Virus record (IMG/VR): IMGVR_UViG_3300048838_000152
Span: 1-37,178 of that record
Strand: one strand, 5' to 3'
Source of the DNA: a virus
Length of the DNA: 37,178 nt
The notes under the pieces were generated by a model. That model searched no databases, was not told the origin of the DNA, and saw only the letters and a program-made list of their open reading frames with translations. Numbering within the stretch: position 1 is the stretch's first letter; each line of letters opens with the position of its first letter. Positions 1 to 6,953 of this stretch are shown in pieces. A program made the position numbers and the translations under genes.

Positions 1-13
1 TACCGACTCGCTG

Positions 14-50
14 AGCGCCTGCCACCCCAGTGGGGGTAGGGGGCGCTTTG
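14..50 (+). terminator. Possible hairpin at the window's left edge
   Basis: The arms AGCGCC (14-19) and GGCGCT (42-47) are complementary and enclose a second small stem, ACCCC (24-28) with GGGGT (33-37). A short TTTG follows. This resembles a weak intrinsic terminator or leader structure ahead of the first complete gene. The T-run is poor, so the assignment is tentative. Nothing else is recognised in bases 1-94 apart from the purine-rich ribosome binding site at 81-90. Confidence 0.3.
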
Positions 51-94
51 CTCAAGGTCCCCCGACTGCATGAAGACAAGAGGGAGGGGAATTG

Positions 95-421
95 ATGGAT
101 CTCGACGGGCTGGGAATCACTGTGAACACGCCGCGACTTCGACTGACCGTGCCGCCTGAGTGCGTCCGCGACCTGCAGAAACTGCTGGCGCTGGAATCCG
201 ATGGGTTCCTGCCGGCCTCGCGCGTGCAGTACGACGCCGACCAGGGCGGGTTCCTGCTCGAGCTGCACGGCAATGCGGTCGGCCAGGTGCTCGACCTGCT
301 CACGATCGCCACGGACTGCCGCGATGCGGAGACCTGGGCGCAGCGCCTCGAGCGCGAACGATCGCAGATGAGCCTGACCTTTACCGCCGCGGACGAGCCT
401 CTCGATACGGTCTGGCCATGA
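95..421 (+). CDS. Hypothetical phage protein, 108 aa
   Basis: The function is not recognised. The ATG at 95 is chosen over an in-frame TTG at 92 because the purine-rich stretch at 81-90 gives better spacing to it. The product is acidic, without membrane segments, signal peptide or cysteine clusters. It has an alternating polar/hydrophobic pattern around residues 40-70 that suggests a small mixed alpha/beta fold. It is the first complete gene of a tight plus-strand operon: its TGA overlaps the ATG of the next gene (ATGA at 418-421), so the two are probably translationally coupled. Its place before a nuclease and an antiterminator suggests a role in phage DNA metabolism or regulation, but that is only context. 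Confidence 0.6.
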   Translation: MDLDGLGITVNTPRLRLTVPPECVRDLQKLLALESDGFLPASRVQYDADQGGFLLELHGNAVGQVLDLLTIATDCRDAETWAQRLERERSQMSLTFTAADEPLDTVWP

Positions 422-945
422 GCTCGCAACTCTCCATCCTCGACGATCCGCTCTGCGAGCTGACGGCGCGGACGAGCTGGCGAACCTTCGTTCACCCGAC
501 GACCGGGGAGCAGATCGACAAGGTCATCGAGAGCCTGTGCGGTCGCTACTCGATCCTGAAGACCGACGACGCCGAGGGCGGCGAGCTGTTCATCGCCTGG
601 CGCCGCAGACGATCGCCCCAGGGCCGCTGGGAGCCGCCTGACCTGATCGGCGGATTCAAGTCGGGCGATGCCGCCCGCGAGGCCTGCGCCACGCATGCGG
701 AGGCGACGAACCCATATCGCCCGCCGTTCGATCGCTGGTCCGACGAGGTGCGCAAGGCGCATGCGGCCATGCCGACGAACCGCGAGGGCATGGTGATCAA
801 CCCGCGATACCTGCCAAGCCGTACCGAGCAACGCGCCATGACGGCCCGCTGGCGCGAGTGGTCGCGGCGCTTCCCCGCCTGGCTGCACCCGACCTGGCTG
901 GATGGCTGGTTCGCCGAAGCCTCAGCAGGCGGGCTCACCACATGA
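418..945 (+). CDS. Hypothetical phage protein, 175 aa
   Basis: Not recognised. The ATG at 418 overlaps the previous stop by four bases (ATGA). The open frame extends further upstream, but that part is a shadow of the preceding gene. The protein is rich in tryptophan and arginine, with a WxxWxxxFPAWLHPTW-type segment near the C-terminus and an arginine-rich stretch in the middle. There is no signal peptide, membrane helix or zinc motif. Such Trp/Arg-rich small proteins are common in middle operons of GC-rich phages and usually lack a known function. Its own stop overlaps the next start in the same ATGA manner. Confidence 0.6.
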   Translation: MSSQLSILDDPLCELTARTSWRTFVHPTTGEQIDKVIESLCGRYSILKTDDAEGGELFIAWRRRRSPQGRWEPPDLIGGFKSGDAAREACATHAEATNPYRPPFDRWSDEVRKAHAAMPTNREGMVINPRYLPSRTEQRAMTARWREWSRRFPAWLHPTWLDGWFAEASAGGLTT

Positions 946-1307
946 GCCTGCAGCAGCTCGACTGGCTGGCTGACGCACGCGCCGAACGCAAGCGCGGCAC
1001 CAGGGGATTGCTCACCGATACCCCGCGAGCGCGCCGCAGGGACCCGCAGACGAGCCACCAAGCCGCGGAAGGCATCCGCCGCTCCGGCGAACTCGGCAAG
1101 CAGCAGCGCGCCGTCCTGGAGGCCGTACGGGCTCATCCTGGCAAGACCGCCGTCGAGCTCGCGCGCCTGGCCGGGCTCGATCGCTATGCCGTCAGCCGGC
1201 GCCTGCCAGAGCTTCAGCCCGTGCACGTCCGCCGGGGCCCGCCCAGGGACTGCACGATCAATCGTCGACCGCAAAGCACCTGGTACGCGGTGCACAGGGA
1301 GCCGTGA
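942..1307 (+). CDS. Winged helix-turn-helix DNA-binding protein
   Basis: The 121-residue product has the layout of small phage winged-helix proteins. A basic N-terminal stretch leads into a DPQTSHQAA segment. Then comes a helix-turn-helix reading roughly as ELARLAGLDRYAVSRRLPEL (about residues 68-87), and a C-terminal RxCxxxxRPxSTW wing. It probably binds DNA as a regulator or nucleoid-like accessory factor; the target is unknown. The start overlaps the previous stop (ATGA at 942). Two bases after its last sense codon another small reading frame begins. The HTH call is from the visible pattern; the regulatory role is inferred. Confidence 0.65.
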   Translation: MSLQQLDWLADARAERKRGTRGLLTDTPRARRRDPQTSHQAAEGIRRSGELGKQQRAVLEAVRAHPGKTAVELARLAGLDRYAVSRRLPELQPVHVRRGPPRDCTINRRPQSTWYAVHREP

Positions 1308-1432
1308 TGCAAGACCACGACCAGGGTGACCTGCAGGACGGCGTCCGATTCTTTCGCGGGGTGATCAATTCGATCTGGATCACGGCGTCGATCGGCGCGC
1401 TCGGGTGGATGCTCTGGCGGATCTTCAGCTGA
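1307..1432 (+). CDS. Small single-pass membrane protein, 41 aa
   Basis: A very short reading frame begins with the ATG at 1307, sharing its A with the TGA of the winged-helix gene, and ends in a TGA that shares its A with the ATG of the nuclease gene at 1432. This exact coupling on both sides makes it likely to be real. The N-terminal 15 residues are acidic and polar. Residues about 18-40 form one hydrophobic helix with tryptophans at the borders (SIWITASIGALGWMLWRIF). No function is recognised. A small inner-membrane protein in this position could modulate host physiology or immunity. Confidence 0.55.
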   Translation: MQDHDQGDLQDGVRFFRGVINSIWITASIGALGWMLWRIFS

Positions 1433-1827
1433 TGGGCCGACACCTCGAGGACCAAGAGCAGATCGCACTGATGACGTGGGCTTCCCTGGTCCGCGTCGGC
1501 GAGGACTCGCTGGCCGATCGCCTGATTCACTGCCCGAACGGTGGCTGGCGCAGTCCCGTCGAAGCGGCCCGATTCAAGGCGATGGGCGTCAAGCCAGGCG
1601 TGCCGGACGTGCTGCTGCCGCTGCGCACCGAGGCGTACGGCGCCGGCTGGTGGGAGCTCAAGGTCGGCCGCAACAAGCCCACCGAGCAGCAGCTGCACTG
1701 GCATGCCTTGTTGCGCTCGATGGGCCATTACGTGCAGACCTACTGGCACTGGGCCGAGGCCGCGAAGGATATCCTGCGCTACCTCGAGAAGGGCCCGCTC
1801 ACGGTCATCGTGAGGGCGAAGCTGTGA
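1432..1827 (+). CDS. VRR-NUC domain nuclease
   Basis: The 131-residue product is a minimal VRR-NUC protein, a branch of the PD-(D/E)xK nuclease superfamily found in many phages and in the human nuclease FAN1. The catalytic signature is visible as GVPD (residues 56-59) followed by WWELK (73-77) and TEQQ just after. An N-terminal E/Q-rich helix (EDQEQ) precedes it, as in the family. Phage versions of about this length are thought to process branched DNA during replication or recombination, so it may act with RecT encoded near the right end. The ATG at 1432 overlaps the previous stop; in-frame codons further upstream belong to the membrane-protein region. Confidence 0.8.
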   Translation: MGRHLEDQEQIALMTWASLVRVGEDSLADRLIHCPNGGWRSPVEAARFKAMGVKPGVPDVLLPLRTEAYGAGWWELKVGRNKPTEQQLHWHALLRSMGHYVQTYWHWAEAAKDILRYLEKGPLTVIVRAKL

Positions 1828-2039
1828 AGTGGTACGGCCGCCCGCCCGCGATCAAAGCCGAGCACATCGGCGAGCTGCTCACTATCCGCAGCACCCTGCA
1901 CTCGCTGCCGTTTCGCGTCAGGATCTGTGGCAACGATCTCAAGGGCCTGGCGGAACGCTGGGGTGTCAGCGTGCAGACCGCGCGGGATTACCTGGGGAGC
2001 AGACTGCCGAAGCGCTTCGGAGGACCGAGTGTCCGTTGA
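1824..2039 (+). CDS. Small helix-turn-helix protein, 71 aa
   Basis: It starts with GTG at 1824, overlapping the TGA of the VRR-NUC gene (GTGA), which is the coupling mode used throughout this operon. Residues about 35-62 read as a helix-turn-helix (DLKGLAERWGVSVQTARDYL), so DNA binding is likely. The N-terminal half is basic and amphipathic. The protein has no other recognisable domain. It lies immediately before, and overlaps by 11 bases, the antiterminator candidate, which fits a small regulator of middle or late transcription. The specific function is unknown. Confidence 0.6.
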   Translation: MKWYGRPPAIKAEHIGELLTIRSTLHSLPFRVRICGNDLKGLAERWGVSVQTARDYLGSRLPKRFGGPSVR

Positions 2040-2430
2040 CCGTCGCCGCGGGCTGCTCGACGACATTCCGCCGTGGTGTGCTGCGGACATCGATGCCTGG
2101 GCGGAATGGACGAAACAGCACCGCGACGGCCCCGGAGGCTGTGGCTCGATCATCGCGTGGATGATGGAGGCCAAGCGCACCGGGATCTGGGCGCGCGGCA
2201 CGTCGATAGAGCCGACCATGCCGAACAACATCGCCGCGGTGGACGCTGCCGCGAGCCGGCTGCAGGACAAGCGCGAGCAGAAGTCGCTGTTCGTGTATTA
2301 CCTGCAGTACGCTCGGGCCGAGGATAAGGCGAAACTGTGCCGATGCAACGTGAGCACGTTCTACGCCAGGCTGGCACGAGCACGGCGCAAGGTGGCCAAT
2401 TGTTTGGTGCGCACGGCAAACGCGGCGTGA
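2029..2430 (+). CDS. Probable late antitermination protein (Q-type)
   Basis: The 133-residue product begins with GTG at 2029, behind a good ribosome binding site (CGGAGGA, 2018-2024). It shows the outline of phage antitermination Q proteins: an N-terminal WAEWTKQHRDGPGG-type segment, a central short helical run starting MPNNIAAVDAAASRL, and a C-terminal YYLQYA...CNVSTFYARLARAR helix-turn-helix. Q proteins bind near the late promoter and modify RNA polymerase so that it ignores terminators. Position supports the call: this is the last gene of the middle operon, and an intrinsic terminator and then the whole late region follow. Sequence similarity is by pattern only, so another sigma-region-4-like activator is possible. 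Confidence 0.6.
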   Translation: MSVDRRRGLLDDIPPWCAADIDAWAEWTKQHRDGPGGCGSIIAWMMEAKRTGIWARGTSIEPTMPNNIAAVDAAASRLQDKREQKSLFVYYLQYARAEDKAKLCRCNVSTFYARLARARRKVANCLVRTANAA

Positions 2431-2548
2431 CGCGCCCGGAATATCTCTGCTAGTTTCGGCGCACGATCGCGTCAGTCCCGACGGACGAAGCGCGAAGGAT
2501 TCCAACTCCCCCTGACGCCGCGCGACTCCCCGCGCAGCGCCACAACTC

Positions 2549-2571
2549 AACCGGCCTTGCGCCGGTTTTTT
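2549..2571 (+). terminator. Intrinsic terminator before the late region
   Basis: The seven-base arms AACCGGC (2549-2555) and GCCGGTT (2561-2567) pair perfectly around the loop CTTGC and are followed by T-residues to 2571. This is a textbook rho-independent terminator. Because it sits just after the Q-type gene, it is a good candidate for the terminator that antitermination must overcome. The 177-base gap 2431-2607 should also hold any late promoter and Q-binding site, but I could not pick convincing -35/-10 boxes. Confidence 0.8.
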
Positions 2572-2607
2572 ATTGCCAGGTCTAGGCGACGCTGAGGCGA
2601 CCCGATC

Positions 2608-3090
2608 ATGCTGACTGCCGAATCTGTGCGCGCGACCATTGATTACGACCCGGCGACGGGTGAGATGAGATGGCGCGCAGATCGCAACAACAGAGTCAGG
2701 GCTGGCCACCGCGCCGGATCCATGAACGGGCGCGGATATATTTCCATCGAGATCGACGGAAGATCCTATCTCGCGCATCGGGTCGCATGGCTCCACGCCA
2801 AAGGATCCTGGCCGAATGGGGTCGTTGACCACATTAACGGCGATTGTGCTGACAACAGATTGACCAACCTTCGCGATGTCAGCCGATTCGTCAACATGCA
2901 GAACAGGCGCCGCGCCAGCTCGAACTCAAAGTCTGGGCTACTTGGCGCTTGCCCGTCTGGCGGTAAGTTCCGGTCTACGATCACGGTTGCCGGAAAGACC
3001 GTAAACCTTGGTGATTACGACACCGCGGAAGCTGCTCATTTGGCATATATCTCCGCGAAAAGGGATATGCATCAAGGGTGCACGATTTAA
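2608..3090 (+). CDS. HNH homing-type endonuclease with AP2-like domain
   Basis: The 160-residue protein has the core of the phage HNH_3 family: HRVAWLHAKGSWP, then VVDHINGDCADNRLTNLR (about residues 54-90). The catalytic His pair and Asn are in place. The C-terminal part (SGLLGACPSGGKFRSTITV ... LGDYDTAEAAHLAYISAK) matches the AP2-type DNA-binding domain often fused to these nucleases. Such enzymes are free-standing homing endonucleases that cut phage DNA and spread themselves. Codon use is less GC-rich than in neighbouring genes, which suggests recent insertion. It sits alone between the terminator and the late genes. Confidence 0.85.
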   Translation: MLTAESVRATIDYDPATGEMRWRADRNNRVRAGHRAGSMNGRGYISIEIDGRSYLAHRVAWLHAKGSWPNGVVDHINGDCADNRLTNLRDVSRFVNMQNRRRASSNSKSGLLGACPSGGKFRSTITVAGKTVNLGDYDTAEAAHLAYISAKRDMHQGCTI

Positions 3091-3098
3091 CGAGACAC

Positions 3099-3157
3099 GG
3101 GTCGGCCACCGCACACAACCACTGCTTTTCTAGCACACCGGCGGTTCGTGCCGACCC
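3099..3157 (+). promoter_or_regulatory. Inverted repeat upstream of the fibre block
   Basis: GGGTCGGC (3099-3106) and GCCGACCC (3150-3157) are perfect inverted repeats separated by 43 bases. A second, inner pair CCGC/GCGG extends the structure. It lies in the gap between the HNH gene and the next small gene, where a leader RNA structure or operator would fit. There is no T-run, so it is not a typical terminator. Function unknown. Confidence 0.3.
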
Positions 3158-3175
3158 TTCTATTCCGAGGCTCGT

Positions 3176-3271
3176 ATGCCGTACCGCTTCAGCCCTGAGT
3201 TCGCCGCGTTCCTGACGCTGCTGATGGTGGCGACGGTGTTCGGGTATCTGTTCGTCCACGCCTACACCTGA
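3176..3271 (+). CDS. Tiny membrane protein, 31 aa
   Basis: A reading frame of 32 codons starts with ATG at 3176, just behind GAGG (3167-3170), and ends at 3271. After a short polar start (MPYRFSPEF) the remainder is a single hydrophobic helix (AAFLTLLMVATVFGYLFV). The ribosome binding site and the tight spacing to the next gene (14 bases) make translation plausible. It could be a small inner-membrane effector or a leader peptide for the following secreted protein. No family is recognised. Confidence 0.4.
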   Translation: MPYRFSPEFAAFLTLLMVATVFGYLFVHAYT

Positions 3272-3285
3272 TCGAGGATCTCCGC

Positions 3286-3789
3286 ATGTTCAAGCACTTC
3301 ACGCGCGGCCTGGTTGCTGCGCTTGCGCTCTTTGCCGTCACGCCGCAGCTGCACGCGCAGGCGTTCAGCGACTATGTTGAAAACAAGGTTGTGGACCTAT
3401 TGGTGCGCGGCCAGGCGTTCACCGCGCCCGCCACGGTCTACGTCGGTCTGTCGACGACGGCCTGCAGCGACTCGGCCTTCGGCACAGAGGTCTCGGGTAA
3501 CAACTACTCGCGCGTCGCGGTCACGTCGTCGCTGGCGAACTGGGCCGGCACGCAGTCGGCCGGTAGCACGACCGCCTCGAGCGGCACGGGCGGCCAGACG
3601 TCGAACAATGCGGCGATCAACTTCCCGACGCCGTCCGGCACCTGGGGCACGGTGACGCACTGGTTCCTGGTGGATGCGAGCACGTCGGGGAATCTGCTGA
3701 TCTGCGATGACCTGACGACCTCGAAGACGATCAACTCGGGGGACACCGTCAGCTTCGCAATCGCCGCGCTCACTGTCACCGTGCAGTGA
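3286..3789 (+). CDS. Tail-fibre-like protein with N-terminal signal peptide
   Basis: The 167-residue product opens with a clear Sec signal peptide: MFKHFTRG, a hydrophobic core LVAALALFAV, and a likely cleavage site after LHA or AQA (residues 22-26). The mature part resembles small phage tail-fibre/virion proteins: a VYVGLSTTAC start, threonine/serine/glycine-rich beta segments, then a TWGTVTHWFLVDAS segment and a final beta strand. Three cysteines (one in the TTAC segment, one near the C-terminus in ICDD, none in an obvious pair) are present. A ribosome binding site GAGGA (3274-3278) supports the start. An exported virion-like protein is unusual; it may act in the periplasm or outer membrane, for example in receptor masking. 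Both domain and role are inferred. Confidence 0.65.
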   Translation: MFKHFTRGLVAALALFAVTPQLHAQAFSDYVENKVVDLLVRGQAFTAPATVYVGLSTTACSDSAFGTEVSGNNYSRVAVTSSLANWAGTQSAGSTTASSGTGGQTSNNAAINFPTPSGTWGTVTHWFLVDASTSGNLLICDDLTTSKTINSGDTVSFAIAALTVTVQ

Positions 3790-4010
3790 TCGAATTCACC
3801 GAATCGGGCCTGCTCGAAGTCTATCGGGGCACCCGTCGCGTGAGCGGCCACCGGCTCGAGCGCGAGGCGGCCGAGTCGATCGAGCGTGACGCGCTGGTGC
3901 ACGGCCCGGGCCACTACGAGATCCGCCGGCCGGTGATTCGCGCGCGGGTGACGTTCCCGGCCTACGAGTGGCCGGTGTTCGAGATCAACGGGACCGCGGT
4001 GCTGCCGTAA
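3786..4010 (+). CDS. Small fibre-module protein, 74 aa
   Basis: It begins with GTG at 3786, overlapping the stop of the signal-peptide protein. The protein has an amphipathic helix (REAAESIERDALVHGPG) followed by beta-rich residues ending in FEINGTAVLP. Similar small proteins often precede cadherin-like or fibre genes in GC-rich phages, but I do not know a function. There is no signal peptide and no cysteine. Its stop overlaps the next ATG (TAATG at 4008-4012), so it is co-translated with the large fibre protein that follows. Confidence 0.55.
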   Translation: MIEFTESGLLEVYRGTRRVSGHRLEREAAESIERDALVHGPGHYEIRRPVIRARVTFPAYEWPVFEINGTAVLP

Positions 4011-5689
4011 TGCTTGCCCTCGACGCCACCAGCCGCAGCGAATACGACGCCGAGGCCACGGCTGCGGATGCCGCGCAGGCCGTCGTCGACGCGCTCGGCG
4101 CCACGGTGTACGTCAAGGTCTACGACGGCGCCGGGGTCGTGAAGGCGAGCGGCACGATGGGCTCGCCGTGGGCGACGCAGGCCGCGGGTGTCATCACGAT
4201 CGGCGAGGTGTCGTCGTTCTCGATTACGGCGGCGGGGGCGGTGGACCCGACCTGGTATCTCCGGTTCGAGGGCGGCTCGCGCTGGGTGCAGGGATCGTTC
4301 GGGCTCAGGGGATCGGGTGCCGACTTCGAGCTGTCGAGCGACGCATGGATCAACGGCTACTCGATTCGGCTCGGGACGGTGCGGCTCAATGCGCCGTCAA
4401 ATGCGGCACCGTCCCTGGCGGGTGCGGGAACTAGCCTTACGCTGCTGGCCGGCGCGGGTGGCTATTACGACTTCGACAACTACGCCACGGATCCCGACGG
4501 CGACGTGCTCACGTTCACGCTGTTCGGTGGCGTCACCGGCATCTCGATCGATGCGTCCAGCGGCTTGCTGACTGTGACGACGACGGTCGGCGCCGGAACG
4601 TACCCGCTGACCGTGCGAGTGTCGGACCCGGCGGGGCTGTCGAGCGATTTGCCGTTCACGGTCACGATTGGCGAAGACGTACTGATACGCTTCGCGCCTG
4701 GCCATTACTTCCGGCCGGGACTGTCGGACTCGCTGGCGTCGATCCAGTCGAAAATCGCCAGCTACGATTCGCGCGTTAAGGGTTTGACGTTGTTCCGGTA
4801 CTGGAAGGACATCGAAACGTCGAAGGGTGTCTACGACTGGACGTTCTTCGATGCCGTGATCGCGACGGCCCGGCAATACAACAAGCGCGTGCTGCTGCGG
4901 ATTCAGGATCGCATTTTCAACCAGACGAACCCGGCGCTCGCGGTCCCTCAGTACATCATTGACGAGGGGCTGTCCTACGTCACGACGGGGACGCCGCGGG
5001 CCGGGACTGCACTCTGGTTGCAAGCTGCAATGGATTATTCCATTGCGGTCTACACCGCCGCGCTGACGCGCTATGGCAGTCAGGTTTGTGCGGACGGCGA
5101 TCCGGTGCTGGTCGGCACTTATGGCGAGGAGTCGATCTTCGCTGGCGTGGATGATCTCTACCCGAGTTATTCCCCGTCCGCCCTGGTGACGCAGGAATTG
5201 CGGCGGGCGTTTGCGCTGCGCACGGCGTTTCCGAACATCCCGTATTTCTGGCTCACGAATTGGATCACGCCGCACTCGACGCACAGCAGCGGCACATACA
5301 CGACCGATGCCGCCAGCCACGCGGCCATGCTGACCTGGTTCTCGGACGCCTGCCGGGTCGATCCTGGCATCTTCACGAGCTACGGTCCCGACACGCGATT
5401 CATCAACGGCGTGCAGATCGACGGCTGGGACGCGATCCGCGGCACGTTCGGCGGCGTAGATCATCGCGGCGATTACGCGGTCATCGGCTGGACTGAGGCG
5501 CTCGAGTGGAACGCGGGCAGCACGGCCGCGCAGATATACGCCGGGGCGGTGACGCAGGGCACGGCGGCGATCATGGTCTGGTCGACCAATCCGGCGCAGT
5601 GGGCGAGCGAGGCGTATCCGTACATCGCGACGCACGCGACCGATGAAACGATCCCGACGCGCCTGGTCGGCCGTGCGCAGGTGATCTAG
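4010..5689 (+). CDS. Fibre protein with cadherin-like and glycoside-hydrolase-like domains
   Basis: The 559-residue protein has three parts. Residues 1-125 form a beta-rich N-terminal region, probably for attachment. Residues about 130-220 resemble a dystroglycan/cadherin-like Ig fold (YATDPDGDVLTFTL ... SSGLLTV ... YPLTVRVSDPAG). Residues about 225-545 look like a TIM-barrel glycoside hydrolase: LTLFRYWKDIETSKGVYDW at the first strands, GTYGEES as a possible acid/base glutamate, and IGWTEALEWN as a possible nucleophile glutamate. This would make it a virion-associated glycanase acting on host surface polysaccharide. The start at 4010 overlaps the previous stop. The hydrolase call rests on pattern only. 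Confidence 0.6.
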   Translation: MLALDATSRSEYDAEATAADAAQAVVDALGATVYVKVYDGAGVVKASGTMGSPWATQAAGVITIGEVSSFSITAAGAVDPTWYLRFEGGSRWVQGSFGLRGSGADFELSSDAWINGYSIRLGTVRLNAPSNAAPSLAGAGTSLTLLAGAGGYYDFDNYATDPDGDVLTFTLFGGVTGISIDASSGLLTVTTTVGAGTYPLTVRVSDPAGLSSDLPFTVTIGEDVLIRFAPGHYFRPGLSDSLASIQSKIASYDSRVKGLTLFRYWKDIETSKGVYDWTFFDAVIATARQYNKRVLLRIQDRIFNQTNPALAVPQYIIDEGLSYVTTGTPRAGTALWLQAAMDYSIAVYTAALTRYGSQVCADGDPVLVGTYGEESIFAGVDDLYPSYSPSALVTQELRRAFALRTAFPNIPYFWLTNWITPHSTHSSGTYTTDAASHAAMLTWFSDACRVDPGIFTSYGPDTRFINGVQIDGWDAIRGTFGGVDHRGDYAVIGWTEALEWNAGSTAAQIYAGAVTQGTAAIMVWSTNPAQWASEAYPYIATHATDETIPTRLVGRAQVI

Positions 5690-6636
5690 TGGGCGCCTAT
5701 ACGTTCCGCGGTGCCGGCACGGTCGTAGTCAGCACGTCCGGCGCAGACCTGACGCCGACCGTGACGCATTCGAGCGGTGATCTGCTGCTGCTGCATACCG
5801 CACAGCGAGCCGGGGCCGAAACGGTTGCGGCGATGACCGGCTGGACGCAGCTCGGCTCCACGAACGCGAACGGTTCGCTCGAACTGTGGGCGCGGATTGC
5901 CGATGGGGGCGCGAACGATGCGCCGACCGTGAACTGGTCCGGCACGACGTTCTGCGATGCGTGGATCGAAGCCTGGTACGGCGACGTCGAGACGGATCTG
6001 GGCGCGATCATCGCGGCGTCGAATGTCTACACGGTATCCAGTTCGAGCAATCTGACCGTGCCGTCGCTGACGGTGCCGACGGCCGATTGCCTGATCATCC
6101 TGTCGAGCCGCAAGAACAAGACCTCGACCTCGAACGACAACACGTTTACCGCACCGGCATCCTTCACCGAGCGCAAGGAATACGTTTACGCGGGCACCGG
6201 CAACGCGCACACGAGCGCATCGTGGCAGCAGACCACGGCGACGAACGTATCGGCCGGGAACTGGACGCTCTCCGGCACCGCGGAGGCACTGTCGTCCAAC
6301 AGCATCATCGTCGCGCTGCTCACGGCGGCTTCTGGGCTGACGCGAAAACTGAAGCTGCTGGCACACAGCGATGCACAGAGCAAAACCGGCGTGCAGGGCG
6401 TCGTATTCGAGGCGCCTAGTGGTGGGAACCTGACCGGTGACAAGATCGGCGAATTCACCGGCCGCAGCTTCGATGGCACGCTCGAGTCTGGAAAGGCTGT
6501 GCTCAAAGTGCCGGTCGCCGACTTCGGCGGCAGTGCGCTTACAACCAGCGACACGCCGCGCGTCGAGATCCGCTATGACGACGCCGGTACGATCAAGGGC
6601 ACGGCGATCGTCCCGGCGACGGTGATTGAGGAATGA
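5689..6636 (+). CDS. Phage structural/fibre protein, 315 aa
   Basis: It begins with GTG at 5689, overlapping the TAG of the preceding gene by one base. The sequence is rich in Thr, Ser, Ala and Gly. A first domain (residues 1-215) starts YTFRGAGTVVVSTS and contains repeated SLTVP/LTVPS strands; it resembles jelly-roll or beta-sandwich fibre domains. A shorter second domain (about 220-315) is also beta-rich. No enzymatic motif or signal peptide is visible. Its place between the hydrolase-like fibre and other fibre genes suggests a structural tail or receptor-binding component. The exact family is unknown. Confidence 0.55.
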   Translation: MGAYTFRGAGTVVVSTSGADLTPTVTHSSGDLLLLHTAQRAGAETVAAMTGWTQLGSTNANGSLELWARIADGGANDAPTVNWSGTTFCDAWIEAWYGDVETDLGAIIAASNVYTVSSSSNLTVPSLTVPTADCLIILSSRKNKTSTSNDNTFTAPASFTERKEYVYAGTGNAHTSASWQQTTATNVSAGNWTLSGTAEALSSNSIIVALLTAASGLTRKLKLLAHSDAQSKTGVQGVVFEAPSGGNLTGDKIGEFTGRSFDGTLESGKAVLKVPVADFGGSALTTSDTPRVEIRYDDAGTIKGTAIVPATVIEE

Positions 6637-6944
6637 GCGCCGGCAATATCTTCGCGCTGGAAACGAGCGGCGCGTACACGATTGCGGCGATCTACACCGG
6701 CACCGAGACGCAGGCCCTGGCCGGCGCCGCAATCGCTGGCGCCACGGCCGAAGCCGGCATCAATGAATTCGTCATCAACGGCGGCGGGCAGCTGCCGCCC
6801 TCGGTGCTGATGGGCTCGGCGATCGGCCGGGCCACGGCCTCGGGCACGCTGCTGTCGGAAACCGAAGCGGTGCCGCCGCGCTCGAGCCGGCAATGGATCC
6901 TGAAAATCACGTCGGGTGGCGAGATCACCCGGCAGGCTGCCTAA
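6633..6944 (+). CDS. Small structural protein, 103 aa
   Basis: The start overlaps the preceding stop (ATGA at 6633). The protein begins MSAGNIFALETSGAYTIAA and has an alanine/glycine-rich middle, followed by IGRATASGTLLSETEAVPPRS. It lacks cysteines, signal peptide and membrane helix. It is likely a small structural or assembly protein of the fibre block. No family is recognised. Confidence 0.5.
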   Translation: MSAGNIFALETSGAYTIAAIYTGTETQALAGAAIAGATAEAGINEFVINGGGQLPPSVLMGSAIGRATASGTLLSETEAVPPRSSRQWILKITSGGEITRQAA

Positions 6945-6953
6945 GAGGTTCCC

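Noticed and set aside
4397-5635. Long minus-strand frame (412 codons) opposite the fibre gene
   Set aside because: Arg-rich low-information shadow without ribosome binding site; the plus strand encodes a recognisable protein.
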